Shown piece by piece: positions 32,173 through 43,898 of a stretch of DNA of 64,000 nucleotides. Source of the DNA: Dentipellis sp. KUC8613. Its lineage: Eukaryota > Basidiomycota > Agaricomycetes > Russulales > Hericiaceae. The stretch covers positions 6,524-70,523 of the forward strand of contig NSJX01000023.1 of assembly GCA_002286715.1 (NCBI GenBank). The letters run 5' to 3'. Within the stretch, counting starts at the first letter, position 1; each line of letters begins with the position of its first letter. The notes beneath the pieces are model-generated. The model had not been told where the DNA came from, searched no databases, and was given only the letters and a program-made list of their open reading frames with translations. A program made the translations under genes and the position numbers.

Positions 32173-35100
32173 CTGTCTGCCGCGGTGCGGATGCGGACGC
32201 GGATGCTGTGCCGGCCGTCCGCCACCATCACCGTGACGGCGCGATGGCCGCCTGCGATGTGATGCTGCGAGCGGAGCTGCATATGCACATTATGCCGTTC
32301 TGATCCTCCCCTTGTGCGCCAGCGCCAGGACCAGGACCGGGACGCACGCCCACGCCCACGCCGAAAAGTTTACGTTACGTATATATCCAAAATGTCGCCT
32401 CTGTTTCCGCCCGTATTCCGCCCGCATCCCGAGCCCCCCTCCACCCCCCTCGCGCGCCCCGCGCCCCGATTTTCCCATCGTCGTCCCCCGTCCCGCGTCG
32501 TTCTCGTCCTTGTTCTCGTCCTCCTCTCTTGTCGGCGGCTCCACCTCGGACAATGTGCCAGTGTGTATGTAATCTTATCATCTTGTGTGTCTCTCTGCCG
32601 GCTCGCCGCCGCCCCCGCCTGTTTCTATTCACATTTTTTGCCCGCCGCCCCGCCCCGCCCCGCCCGCCCGCCCTTGTTAGCCTAGTTCGTTCACGTTCAC
32701 GTTCACGTTCACGACTGGCGCCGCCCCGGCGCGCCGATATCATGCATATATGCATAGCATAAATAGACCAGCACTAATATACCCTGCTTGCTGCTTGCTT
32801 TCGCATGCGCTGTCTCCCCCGTTGTCGCGTTCCCTGTGCGCCGCTCGCCGCTGCGGACGAGGGCTCCTGTCGCCCGGCGAGAGGCTCCGAGTCGCGAGCC
32901 CCTCGCGGACTTGAAAGCGAGGGCTGGGTGATGCCGCAGCATGTGCTGCAGGCGGAGCCGTCGCTTACGGTTGCCAGTGCGGGCTTCTTCTGGTTCTGGT
33001 TGCCACTGGCCATGTACTTACTTACTGCAGCTGCCGCGCTGGTTCGATTTGGCCAGTCGAGGCTGAGGGCGGCTACGTTGGATGGAACTATGCTAGCGGG
33101 GTGCTAGCGGCGACGGTGGGTGTGCGTGTGCGATCCAGGAGCCTATAGGCTATCGCCCATCTCCATCGACCATCCTAATCTCAATCTGCGAGTAATTTTT
33201 TTTCTAGCGTATTTTTTGAGACGCTTTGCACCGATACGCGCTTCCCCGCACTCCCATGATAGATGCCGCCACCGCCGCCACCGCCGTTGGGAACACGCTG
33301 CGATGGCCGAGGCCCGAGACCCGTCGGCCTTCCCTCCCTCGAATCGAATCCAGCGTTAGCGCTACCGTTACCGTTTCCATTCCGGGCGCACTGTACTCCC
33401 AAATTCCAATTTCATTTCCAATTGCCGTATGGATCCCGGATCCAATCCTAATCCCAATCCTAATTTCTAATCCGCCTCGAGCTTCTCAGCACCGTGACCG
33501 GTGACCAGCGAACGCCTGACGTGTCGGGAACTTAGAGCCCTCGTCGACGTAATGGTCAGAGCCTAGCGGTACAGCCTAAGTACAGGCTTCGAATCGGATT
33601 CGCCGCCTGCCCGTACGAACGCGCTGGTTGGCTCGTTGGCTGGTGCGTGATTTCGACGACCCGCTCCGGGTAATTTCGCGCGCTCGTATCCCGGCGGCGG
33701 CGTTTTGGGATCGCGATTGGGCTGAAATCTGCACCAGGGCGGGGCAGCGGACTGCTGGGTTCGGAGCTGTCAGATCCGCATGCGTATACGTATGCTGCAT
33801 CTACGTACTACGCGTTTGAGAATTTGGTGGGGAGGCTTGGAAGGACGGGAGGGAGGGGGATCTGCGGTCGGCGCGGGCTTCGTGCATATGCTTGCTTGGA
33901 AGCCTTCAAGACACCGGGGGTCCAGATGCAAGCTCAAGCGCGGGTGCAGTATACGTACCAAAGCCAGAGCCGGTGCCAGAGCCGCGTATGTGGATGAATG
34001 ATGCATGCTCGGAACGCGTCCGCGTAGATATCGATGCTTATATGAATTGGTTATGCTTATTGTACGTGCGTGCATAAGTAAGCTGCAGCACGCGTTCGAT
34101 TTGTTGTCGGAGATCTGGGGCGTGCGTGCGTGCGTGCATGCTTGACAGTCGTCGAGACGAGGCGCGAGATTTGGTTTGCAATTTTTCAGATCAGCTGGGG
34201 TTCAGACGTGGACGCGGGCTCGGGCTCGGGTTCGGGGAGCGTTCACGGTATGGGCGCGGGCCGCTACACGTGTTATGTAGCGCTGCAGGCGGGCGCACTA
34301 GTACTGGCGTCGACGCAGTGCTCGGGCGCGCCGAGGCGGAGGGCGGGATCACGATCCGCGCGGCGTGCGGCGTGACCGTGTCGGGACAGGACAGACGCGC
34401 CAGGCCGGGCAATTCTGCACAGGCCTAGCTCTGCATCACCGCATCATCGCCCTCATCACTGTTCAACACGCTCTGCATCAGCGCACGCGTTCCATTCTTC
34501 ATCTTGCGCTCCTCCTTTGCATGCATATGCATATGCATATGTATGGACGCCGGCACGAGCGTGCGTACGCGCCACCCATACGCCGGCCATCATCTGAGCT
34601 GAGCATCATCAGAAGCAGAAGCGTTACAGTCAGCCTTCTGGTCAGCACCGCGATGCGCCCTGTGGGTGTGGATGATAGGCCGGCTGGTGGCGAGTGCTGC
34701 TGCACCGCGGGACGCAGGGCAGAAGTGCGGGGCGCAGGAGGGGAAGGCTGCATATGGGGCCCGGTGATAGAACGCAACGCGCACCGGACTCGTATACGTA
34801 CTGCATGCAGGCGCGGCTGCGCGTGCTGCGTGCCCGGCACTGTGTCTGGCCAGCCAGCGCCCAGCGCAGAAGATAGAACCGCACCAAACACCAAACAGCG
34901 ACACGAGCACCAACAAAGCCACACATAGGTATATGATGCTGATTCGTGATTCGTGATGCAGATGCAGATGGTCAATGCGCGGTGCGCGATACAATGCTAA
35001 TAGATGGCGCAGCCCGCATCGCACAGCACTCCTTTGCCCAATACCGCTCTAGAACACCGTGCTCACACACCGGGCGAGCGCGACTGTATGCGTAGCCCTG

Positions 35101-37790
35101 GCGACACGAGCGGTACCGGTAATACGACGATGAGAGGGGGCATCCAAGTTCGCGCGCAGTGCGGTGCAGCGTGCCTCCTCCGAGGACTGAGATGGCTATG
35201 GCGCGTGGGGCGTGGGCACGCACCGAAGCTCGGCACTAGTTGTGGTTCCGGGCCACGGCCCATGGCCAGCGCGGCGGAACGTTTGCGGAACGGACGAGGC
35301 GCTCGGCACCAGTGCTAGGACCAGCAGCTAGCGGCAGGAGTGAGTTCGGTGTTGTCTGACAGCTGTGCGGGCTGAGTGTGTGCTGATGAGACTCAGCATG
35401 TCGCGCAGGGCGGGCACATCCAGACTCAGACTCCGCGGCGGCGTGGCCCGCCTGCGCTACTGGCAGCAGCTTCCCGAGGAGCCGCGTCCCGCATCGGGCA
35501 CCCGCGCGCCATCCCCAGCCTGTCTGTCCGGCCTCGACGTCGACGTCGCACGCCCCCCTTGACGGAATGTGTCACCGGTCACCTACTGGCACATGTGCGT
35601 GCCCCCACCGGCTCTTTTCCTTCTTCCGCTTGTGGGCGCGGCATTACGCGCGCCGCCACATGTATGTACGTGCATGCAAGTGCGTCAATGGCCCGCCGCA
35701 TGCAGCGTGCTGGGAACCACCCCGAATCATCCTCCACCACCCGCCTTCGTATCTCGCTTCGAAGCTCGCGGGAGGCCCCCAAATTTCCGCGCAAGCAGAA
35801 GCACGCCCGTGGCCTCGATCGAAGCCCGAAGCGCAATGCATAAAGCCCTTTGCGGCGCGAGCGAGCGACCAGCAAGGGAAGCCCGCCGCCCCATTGAGTC
35901 GCCGAAAACGCCGCGCAGGCGCGCGCGATGGGATCTCTGCAGCGCGGCGCCGGCGTGGAAGGAGAAGGGGAAGCATCACTGAGGGCACTCGAATGGACGG
36001 CGCCGCGGGCAGCGGGGCGTGGAGTCTGCGGGTGGCAACGGGGTCCGCACCGGACGCGCAAGAGTCCCGTTATGGGAGGCCTTGTTCTCTTCGTGCGCTG
36101 GGAGCGTGTGGGCTCTCAGCCAAGTGCTGGTGGCCAGCCTTTGTTCCGCTTCGAGGGGGCTCAATGGGGCGTGCTCGGGCGCCCTCAGGCCTCAATCTCG
36201 TGCTCGTGCCGCTCATATCTCCATACAGTGCCTGTGCTAGGCCGTCCTTGGGCCTCCGTTTGACCAGCGCGCGTGTCCTGGGGCCCGGGCGTTGGTGTCG
36301 CGCTGAGGCTGGACGCAGTATCGAAGTGCACATATCGCGCTGCATCAGGCGAGAGTCTGAGCGGCTGCGTACGTTACCAGCTGCAGCCCAGCATCTAAGC
36401 TTTGCTACCCACGTTCCAAATGCATATACACCGCGTTTGGCGCGGACATACCATGGTCATACACTTATCTCGATTTGATTACTTATGCATGCATCACCCG
36501 GATAGCCCCAACCCTGAACGCCACGGACGTGGAAATGAAATGATGAATGCAGTTTTGAGGGGACGTAAGAGAGCACTCATCCTCGGGTCGCCCCTCAGCC
36601 TCGTGCTGCTGCACATATCGCAGGCTGGCCGGCGTCGCTGCAGCTGAGGCTACGGCACCCAGGCTCACGGTAAGTGTCGGCCGCCGAAGTCGAAGCCGCA
36701 AGGCACGCCCCGGCACCATCGTTTTGTCGCGCCGTTAAGTGCAGAGGGGCCCGATCGCTGGCCATGGGGCTGCTTGTTTATATTAGCGACTCCTGCGCGC
36801 CGTCGTCATCGCCAGCGAGCGCGTGCCCAATTGGGGAAAGCGTGCCCGGTGACCGTCGCAGCGGAGCGATTCGCAAGCAAGGGACCAGCACGAGAGCAAT
36901 AAATCTCCTGAATTATGATCCGTTTTGAGTCGGGGGAGTATTTAACAATTAGCCTAGGAGGGCCAATCAGTGAGCGTGGCGTCCGCGGAGGACGTGTCAC
37001 GGGCGTCGGTACTGTGCCGAAGTAAATGGGACGCATTTCGGAAGAGCGTGCAGCGGCTGGAAGGAAGGCGGGGCGAGTGGGGGATCTGCGAGCCGATCGG
37101 GCACGAAGCGCGGTGAGAAGGCCTTCTCCTCGATTTGCCTGCGTTCTTCGAAGCTGCACTCGAGGAGCCTGAGCCAATAAAAGAAGACGGCTGGTGCTTA
37201 CTATGCGCAGCTGTCCGTTCGATCGGCTTGTCCCTGAGAATGGGTCACAGGTGAGCATTCCAAGCAAACCAAGAACCAGGCGATGGTGCTACTCGAATGC
37301 GCTAGTCGATGACATGGTTGAGAGCAGGGTTCTGCAATGGTGGCCGCGACAAAGCAAGAGCCTACAAGAGCTCTGGAAGGCGTCGACGTGCCGCGCACGT
37401 GGACGACGCGCACCACGTGTCTCTGGACGGAGAGCCGTACGTGGAAACTCCGCGGCGCGGAACGCGTCCTCAGCCTCTCACGCGACGGTGCTTGGGCACT
37501 GCACACACAAGAGCGCGATCTTGCATACATCTGCGCCAGCTGACCGCACTCACGCAGATGATCTCTGCGAGCCTCGTTCGTGGACGGGCGCAGGGCCCGC
37601 CAGGCCATGTGACGGTGCAGCTGACGGCCTTCAGTCATAGGCCCGGTGTGGGGAATAGGAGGATGGATACTGCGCTCCCCGCTGACGTATAAGAATCCTG
37701 CTGGGAATGCGTCTTCGCTCGCCCTGCTCTTCTCACGCGTATCTTTCACCTGCCTCTGACCTTTGAACCAACCCCCTAGCTTTCTCCAAG
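32173..37790. other. Gene-free stretch of 5.6 kb
   Basis: No gene with splice or motif support was found on either strand. The part up to 32700 is probably the 3' region of the homeodomain gene. Notable are a run of gcatat/atgcat words at 34519-34545, gcgtgc repeats near 34118-34135, and g/c-rich stretches near 35400-36100. Long open frames at 34365-34928 and 35567-36478 have the composition of random GC-rich DNA. Regulatory DNA, noncoding RNA or old repeats are all possible. Confidence 0.45.
37688..37693 (+). promoter_or_regulatory. TATA-like box of the dehydrogenase gene
   Basis: TATAAG lies 103 bases before the start codon, followed by a C/T-rich leader that is usual for strongly expressed fungal genes. 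Confidence 0.5.
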
Positions 37791-39844
37791 ATGTCGATGC
37801 GTGCTGTTGTGTACGAGAAGCCGTTCCAGGTCGCTATCAAGGAGGTGCCGAAGCCTCAGCTGCAGCATCCCAACGACGTCATTGTGAAGAGTAACTATCA
37901 ATTCTGTCCTGCGTTTGTTGTGTTCGCCTGATCGATGGTTTGTCTAGTCACGACGTCATGTATCTGCGGAAGGTGTGTGACCTTGCTCTTGGGTCGTATC
38001 TCACAAACTAACTGTGGCTCTTGCAGCGATCTGCACATGTACGAAGGCCGCACTGCTGCAGAGCCCGGTATCGTGTTTGGACATGAGAAGTGAGTGCCTT
38101 CGCGCCTTATCTCCAGCCATGAGCTGAATTGCGTCATGTAGCATGGGAATCGTTGAGCAAGTCGGGCCGGGTGTTAGTGTAAGTCGGGATTATTCTAACT
38201 TGCAGAGGGCTTGTCAATAATAAATGCCTTCCAGCTTCTGCAGAAGGGCGATCGCGTCGTGATGCCGTTTAATGTTGCATGCGGCCACTGCTTGAATTGC
38301 GAGGAGCAGAGGTCTGCGTTTTGCACCAACGTGAACCCAGGATTCGTAGGTCGCCCTTCATTGCTTTAGTGACTCGATACTAATTCTTGCTTTTTTTTTT
38401 TGCAGGCTGGAGGGTACGTATCTTGTTCCTCGAAACCATACTCCAACTAAGATTCATTCCCGTCGTCAGGGCTTACGGGTAAGCCAGCCCTGCATATCGA
38501 GACATGCATCCCTCTAACGTATATACTTCCAGCTATGTCGCAATGGGGCCATACTCCGGCGGGCAGGCTGTAAAACTTACATTTGACGTGACTCCACTGT
38601 GCATTGACACTTGACGTATCCCAGGAATACGTCCGCGTCCCATTTGCGGACTTCAACGCGCTGAAACTGCCCCCGGGAACAGAGCACGAAGCCGACTTCG
38701 CGCTGCTCGCCGACATCTTCCCCACCGTACGCACTCTCCATCACGCATCATATCATCCTCATGGCCTGATGCGCATCTCATCCAGGGCTGGCACGGCGTG
38801 CAGCTCTCCGTAAGTACATCCCAGTCAGACCAGAGACCACAGCGGTCCGGTCTCGAGTCCGAGTTTCGGGATGCTAATTCCGATTTGTCCGTATCCAGGG
38901 ATTCAAGCCCGGCGAGTCCGTCGCGGTCTTCGGCGCGGGCCCTGTGGGCCTGATGGCTGCGTACTCGGCCGTCATCCGCGGCGCGGCGCAGGTGTACGTC
39001 GTCGACCGCGTCCCGGAGCGCCTGGCCAAGGCGAAGAGCATCGGATGCATCCCTGTGGATCTGAGCCTGGGTGATCCGGCGGAGCAGATTAAGAAGCTGC
39101 GCGGCGGGTGCGTGCTGCTGGCCCTGCTCGGATTTGGGCACGTCTGATAGTCTGATAACGTCCGTGTGGTATCTAGGAAAGAGGTCGATCGCGGTGTGGA
39201 TGGTGCGTTGATTGCGGCCCTCGTGTGTCGTATTGTGTTTGTCTGAAGATGATCTTTCCCGACAGCTGTGGGGTATCAGGCCGTGACGGCTGATGGCAAG
39301 AAGGAGCAGCCCAATGCTGTCCTCGAGGGCCTCATTTCGGTCGTTCGCCCGTGTGGCGGCCTCGGTATCCCCGGACTCTACGTCCCGAAGGACCCTGGTG
39401 CACCCGATTCCAATTCTGCCAAGTGCGTTGCAGCATTTCTTTTCCCCATTTTCGTACATTTTGCTCACAGGCATGGGCCGCGTTGTCAGGGGATATATCA
39501 CATTCCCGTTCGGTACGTCCAGTCTGAAAAATCAGTAACTTTTTTTCACGTTATTGAATGTGCGTATAGGTAAACTCTTCGAGAAGGGTTTGACTGTAGG
39601 CACCGGGCAGTGCAACGTGAAGGTGCGCTTATTCCCTTTGTATCTGAAAGTCGTCTTCTGACTTTCGGGTCGAACCGTGCCGTTGCAGACGTATAACCGC
39701 TACCTCCGCGATCTTATCATCGCTGGCCGCGCCAAGCCCTCTTTCGTCGTCTCGCACGATGTCTCGCTCGAGGAGGCCGTCACCGCATACGACAAGTTCG
39801 ACAAGCGTATCGAGGGGTACACGAAGGTCCTGATCCACCCTTGA
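37791..39844 (+). CDS. Zinc-dependent alcohol/formaldehyde dehydrogenase (MDR)
   Basis: This is a medium-chain dehydrogenase with a GroES-like domain and a Rossmann fold, closest by pattern to glutathione-independent formaldehyde dehydrogenase-like proteins; it should oxidise an alcohol or aldehyde with NAD(P). Sixteen exons close in frame to 379 aa: 37791-37890, 37948-37972, 38027-38089, 38142-38178, 38235-38345, 38406-38413, 38470-38478, 38533-38569, 38625-38726, 38786-38809, 38899-39107, 39177-39202, 39266-39422, 39490-39512, 39570-39622, 39689-39844. Catalytic zinc ligands are visible in CICGSDLH and GHE; structural-zinc cysteines in [15 protein letters not shown]; the nucleotide-binding loop is [14 protein letters not shown]. 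Consecutive exons of 8 and 9 nt encode AGGAYG. The exact substrate cannot be told from sequence. Confidence 0.92.
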
Positions 39845-40300
39845 GGAACGAGAAAGGTTGCTGCGCGTCCGTCGTCTCAACAGACTTTGATTTATCGGTA
39901 TGTTTTATCTGGGGACAAAATGGGAGAAATGCACAATGTACTCGTACTGTAAGTAAGTAGGAAGGCCTTCGTTCGAATAGTGTACGAATAGGACGCATAT
40001 ACATGGTATTTGCAACTAGTACTCACTTATCGTGAGCCCACTTCGGGCGTTGGACGTTTCAGATGTGGAGGGCGCGAGCGACCTGCCCTAAACTTGTGTA
40101 CTGACAGGGGTTTCACGTGGTGTCTCCGGCTCGCGTCGTGCTGCGCGTTTTCTCCTGTCCAGTTTCCACAATTCAATATGAAGGCTTTCAGATCGTTCGC
40201 TCGTTCTATGGAGTCACCCGCAGTCCGTCACCGAGTATCCAAGACTGCCGGGAAGGGGGAAGGACGACATCCCAATTCTTATAATTAGCTGGCAACATGC
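39845..40300. other. Intergenic, upstream of the first dioxygenase copy
   Basis: The 456 bases hold no gene. The segment just after the dehydrogenase stop is its 3' flank and the rest is the presumed promoter of the dioxygenase copy. Confidence 0.4.
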
Positions 40301-42408
40301 ATGATTCCGATGAATGCGACATTACGGGTACGTCAGGACTCGTCGAAACCTCCTCATCTCAGCTATGAGTCTATGAGGAAGGTGAATTCATATTTACGCC
40401 TCCTCTAAATCAGAGCGATCTCGAGGAAATCCTTGAACACCCGAACACAGAATACAAGGGCGCGTTTTCTTTCCACAAGACATGCCCGGACGCACCCAAC
40501 CCAGGACTCAAACTTACAGAGCAAGGCGTCATCGGTTTGCCTCTCAGCACTCTGGACGCAGGGGCAATCAAAGTCAGAGCTTCTAGGGCGCCATTTGGGA
40601 AGGGCAGTCAGACGTTAGTGGATCCCACCGTGCGGGATACATGGGAGATAGATGGAAATTTGGTATGTCGCGTGAAGCGCTTCGCCTTGTCGCACGAGTA
40701 ATAATGTTCGTCATTTTCACTAGGTCACAATGGTGAATCCTTCCTGGAACCGTTTTCTTGAGCAGTCTGTTAGCGAAGTGTGCGAGTCGCTTGGCGTAAA
40801 CATCAGCATTAGTGCACCACGAGCAGAACTCTACAAACTCTTGCTCTACGAGAAAGGTTCGAAGTGCGTATCTTCATTCTCTTCAACGCAGACCCACATC
40901 TGACATTCATATCACAGCTTCAAAGCCCATGTTGAGTACGTCGGTCCCTCACCATTCATTCTCCCCCTTCTTAATCAGTTCGACGCGATTCTTGCAGCTC
41001 CGAAAAGGCGAACGGAATGTTCGCTACAATCGTCATCGTTCTCCCCTCAGCCTTCACAGGCGGCGCCGCGCACCTCTCCCACAACGGTGTTCCCGCCGTA
41101 TATGACATTGCACCAAGCAGTCAAACATGCACGACAGTCCTTGCATGGTATACGGATGTCGTGCACGAAATCAAGCCAATCACCTCAGGCTATCGTCTAG
41201 CCCTGTCCTACAACCTCATCCACACGGCATTTTTCCTGCGCCCCCCGCTCTGGCCAGACACCGATCTAGTGGAAGACCTTGCCTTCGTGCTGAAGGAGTG
41301 GTCGGCCGATACTTCAGGGACCACCCCGGACAAAATTGTTCATATGCTGGAGCACAGATACTCCGAGGCCAATCTCAGTGGCAGCGCATTGAAAGGTGCA
41401 GACGCCCACAAGGCTGCGTTGCTAGCGGGTCTCGCGCACGAACATGGGTTTTTCCTCGGCCTTGCGAGCGCGAAGTGCTGTCTCTTGGGCGAAGTCCAGT
41501 ATTACGGGAAACAGTCCAGGGGGTTCGGACCAGACCAGTTCATGGACAAGCCTAAGCGCGAAGTCACTCTGAGCCATTTTGTCGACTTGGAGGGAAAGTT
41601 CATCTCGGATGATCTGGAGATCTTGGTGGACGAGACGGTGCCGGAGAATCTTTCTGAGGATGTCGAGTTGAGGAAAGAGGACGATGAGGATAAGGGATAC
41701 CTAGGAAATGTGAGCCCGCATCATTCGATGGTCTTTGAGTTTAGGGCTCACAGGTCCTCCAGGCTGCGGCATCTTTGGAGCGAAGCATGTCTTTTCCATT
41801 GGTTTATGCAACCGGAGCATGCCAGCTAATCTCTTTCTCTAATAGTATATCTGCGAACAGTTCTCGTCATCTGGCCAGACCGAAGCAATTACAAGATCAT
41901 ATACAATGATGTCGATGGTCTCAAGCGGGCGTGCGACAACCTCCTATCCAACATGTTCACATCAGAAGACTCCGCGTCGAAGTACAGGGACCTAGCAGAA
42001 TTCATTTTATCGCGAAGCGACCTCAACACAAGATGGGCTGCTGATGCTGTGTGTCAGGCAGCCTACACCTGGAGTGATGTCGAACTGTGGAACACCGCGG
42101 TCAGGTTGTGCTGCAAAGAAAACGGGGTTGCGACCATATCTACGGAAACGGCTGTGAACGCCGTGGAGTGGTTTGGTTGGGATCAAGTGGAGGAGAGCCT
42201 TGGTTTGATGCTCAAATACGATCACCACAACGCTTCGAGGCTAGACTTGTTGACGGCGTTAGGCCATTGCTCCGTAGACAGAGTGGCCGAGGACGACGAA
42301 GATGAGAATGAGCCGGTCAACAACGAAGAGCGGCGCGCAGCTTGGGTGTCGGCTCGGACGAAGGAGGTTCTAGAATCACTCAAGGTGCCCCAATCAACCG
42401 AAACGTAA
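40301..42408 (+). CDS. Large 2OG-Fe(II) dioxygenase paralogue A, 5' part
   Basis: The N-terminal half matches the intact paralogue at 43899-47850 exon for exon. Exons: 40301-40327, 40414-40662, 40724-40863, 40918-40935, 40998-41709, 41754-41784, 41846 onward. The Fe(II)/2OG pocket is complete: HVD (H143, D145) encoded by an 18-nt exon, distal His about 201 and Arg about 211 in HEIKPITSGYRL. The intron at 41785-41845 only keeps frame if it uses a GC donor (gcatgt); no GT donor does. Reading runs to a stop at 42406-42408 after VPQSTET, where about 190 residues present in the other copy are missing. A 579-residue truncated protein is possible. The start was chosen because a 9-codon first exon ends in Arg, as in the paralogue, and an upstream stop excludes extension. 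Its substrate is unknown. Confidence 0.7.
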
Positions 42409-43268
42409 GCTCACTCGGACCTCAAAGTCATAGTCGAAGGCATACGAGACAATCGCAATCGGCTCTCTTGTTTCCCGTTGACTATGGCGGCCGCTCTCTC
42501 AACAACATCATCGCGTCTTTCGCACAGAAATATGCTCAAAACGTCCAGTTTTTCAGCGCACAATCCGTAATCGCCGCACTTGATTGGTGCGTGCAAGTCG
42601 AGCATCCGGATCATTGCCATATCATCATCGAACGCCTTACGAGTGAACAAGCTGTAGAGAAGAACTTCATCAGCGATGTCCTAATCCCACTTCTTCCGGA
42701 TTTGCGGAATTGGGCCTCCGAGCGCGGATATCTTGATACTCTTGCTCCTGTATCCCAGAAGATCGTGCTCGTATGGTTCCGGTCCTCGGAGTATATCCAG
42801 CGCCAGACCCCATACTCATTGCACAGGTGCTGGAGCTATGCAAATGGAGATGCCCACAGCGGTGTGACTCCTGCCCGGTTGTCGTTCGATTCCTGCAAGG
42901 AATTCGCCCAGTGCGGAGCTTGGAGGTGCCGGGTACCGGGTATTCGAGGAGAAAACATCTCGAGGATGTTTTATCAAAGCATGCACAAGACGCAGCAACG
43001 TTTGAAACGATCACAACCAAACTGCAGGGTTTGCTCGTAGGTCCCAACAAGTATAGAGACCAAAGCATAGCTCTGACGAGTGCTTACAGGTCCGTAAATC
43101 TGAGGCACTGTGTCAGTGGCTGAGATGGCTGGCCGAGCGATAGAGGCACGGATATCCTCAACAGCCTTGGCAACAGCGAAAGTGAATTGCGCCGCTTACT
43201 GGGGCCTGAATACAACTGGATCATTGCCACCTTCAAAGTTAACAAGCCAGCCCCAGATGCTGTGACGT
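42409..43268 (+). pseudogene. Decayed 3' part of dioxygenase paralogue A
   Basis: This sequence is homologous to the last two exons of the paralogue at 43899-47850 but scattered over several frames. Blocks recognised in order: KVIVEGIRDNRNRL (about 42420-42470), AQSVIAALDWC to SDVLIPLLPDLRNWA (42500-42770), a frameshift near 42780, VLGVYPAPDPILIAQ and CDSC (42785-43040), KSEALCQWLRWLAER followed by a stop (about 43090-43136), then DILNSLGNSESELRRLL in another frame to a stop at 43268. The basic cluster and terminal VIDLT motif of the intact copy are absent. Confidence 0.7.
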
Positions 43269-43898
43269 GAACATGCACAGATGGGCGCGCCTCCGGTCCC
43301 TCATCGCCCAAAGCTTCCGTCTAGTCAACACAGCCGACCGCGACTGGATTGTCTACAGCTGGAGCTACAGATCGCGGACCCGAGGTAGGGCACCGATCGG
43401 CAAAGAAACTCCAAATGTCTCGGGAAGGCTCTCGGGAATGTATCGACTCAACTTCTGGCCTCACTGAATTCGACTGCCCTTTTGACTGGCTGCAGACTCC
43501 TGATCTATATGCGTACTACAAATAACATTTCTCCTGTTCATTCGGGAAAATCACATTCTCGAACTATATATGCAGGCCATGCAGTTTGGATAGTCGTGTC
43601 ACGTTGTAGTCTACATGTCACTGTATTCTGTGGTGCACGGAGTCCGGTACCCTTGCAAGATCGAGAGGCGACGCTTCTGAGATGGTACTAACCAGGACGT
43701 GTTCGAGAACATGAGCATTCTAATAGTTGGTGGAGTGTAATTCAAGTGAAGACCGAGGTCGAGATCTGTCGAATTCCCGGGTCCTATGGTCACACATAAC
43801 GTGACCGCGAAATAACGCGTCGCGTCGCGGCCATTTGTCCCTTTCACCTGAACTCGTCTGTACAACCAAGGCCAGGACAGGTATCTTCACCACAAGGC
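43269..43898. other. Spacer between dioxygenase paralogues A and B
   Basis: 630 bases with no supported gene; it contains the presumed promoter of paralogue B. Confidence 0.4.

Noticed and set aside
33544..33605. Possible tRNA (agcctagcggt and cttcgaatcgg words)
   Set aside because: The A- and B-box-like words do not have the right spacing, and no acceptor stem pairs.
35567..36478. 303-codon plus-strand frame in the gene-free interval
   Set aside because: Several phases are open at once over the same GC-rich DNA, and no domain is seen.
39423..39480. Acceptor before gcatgggcc for exon 14 of the dehydrogenase
   Set aside because: It shifts the frame; the acceptor at 39489 restores the conserved [14 protein letters not shown] sequence.
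40297..40327. Start codon of dioxygenase A at 40297
   Set aside because: It reads into a stop and leaves the wrong phase for exon 2; the Met at 40301 fits both frame and the paralogue's splice position.
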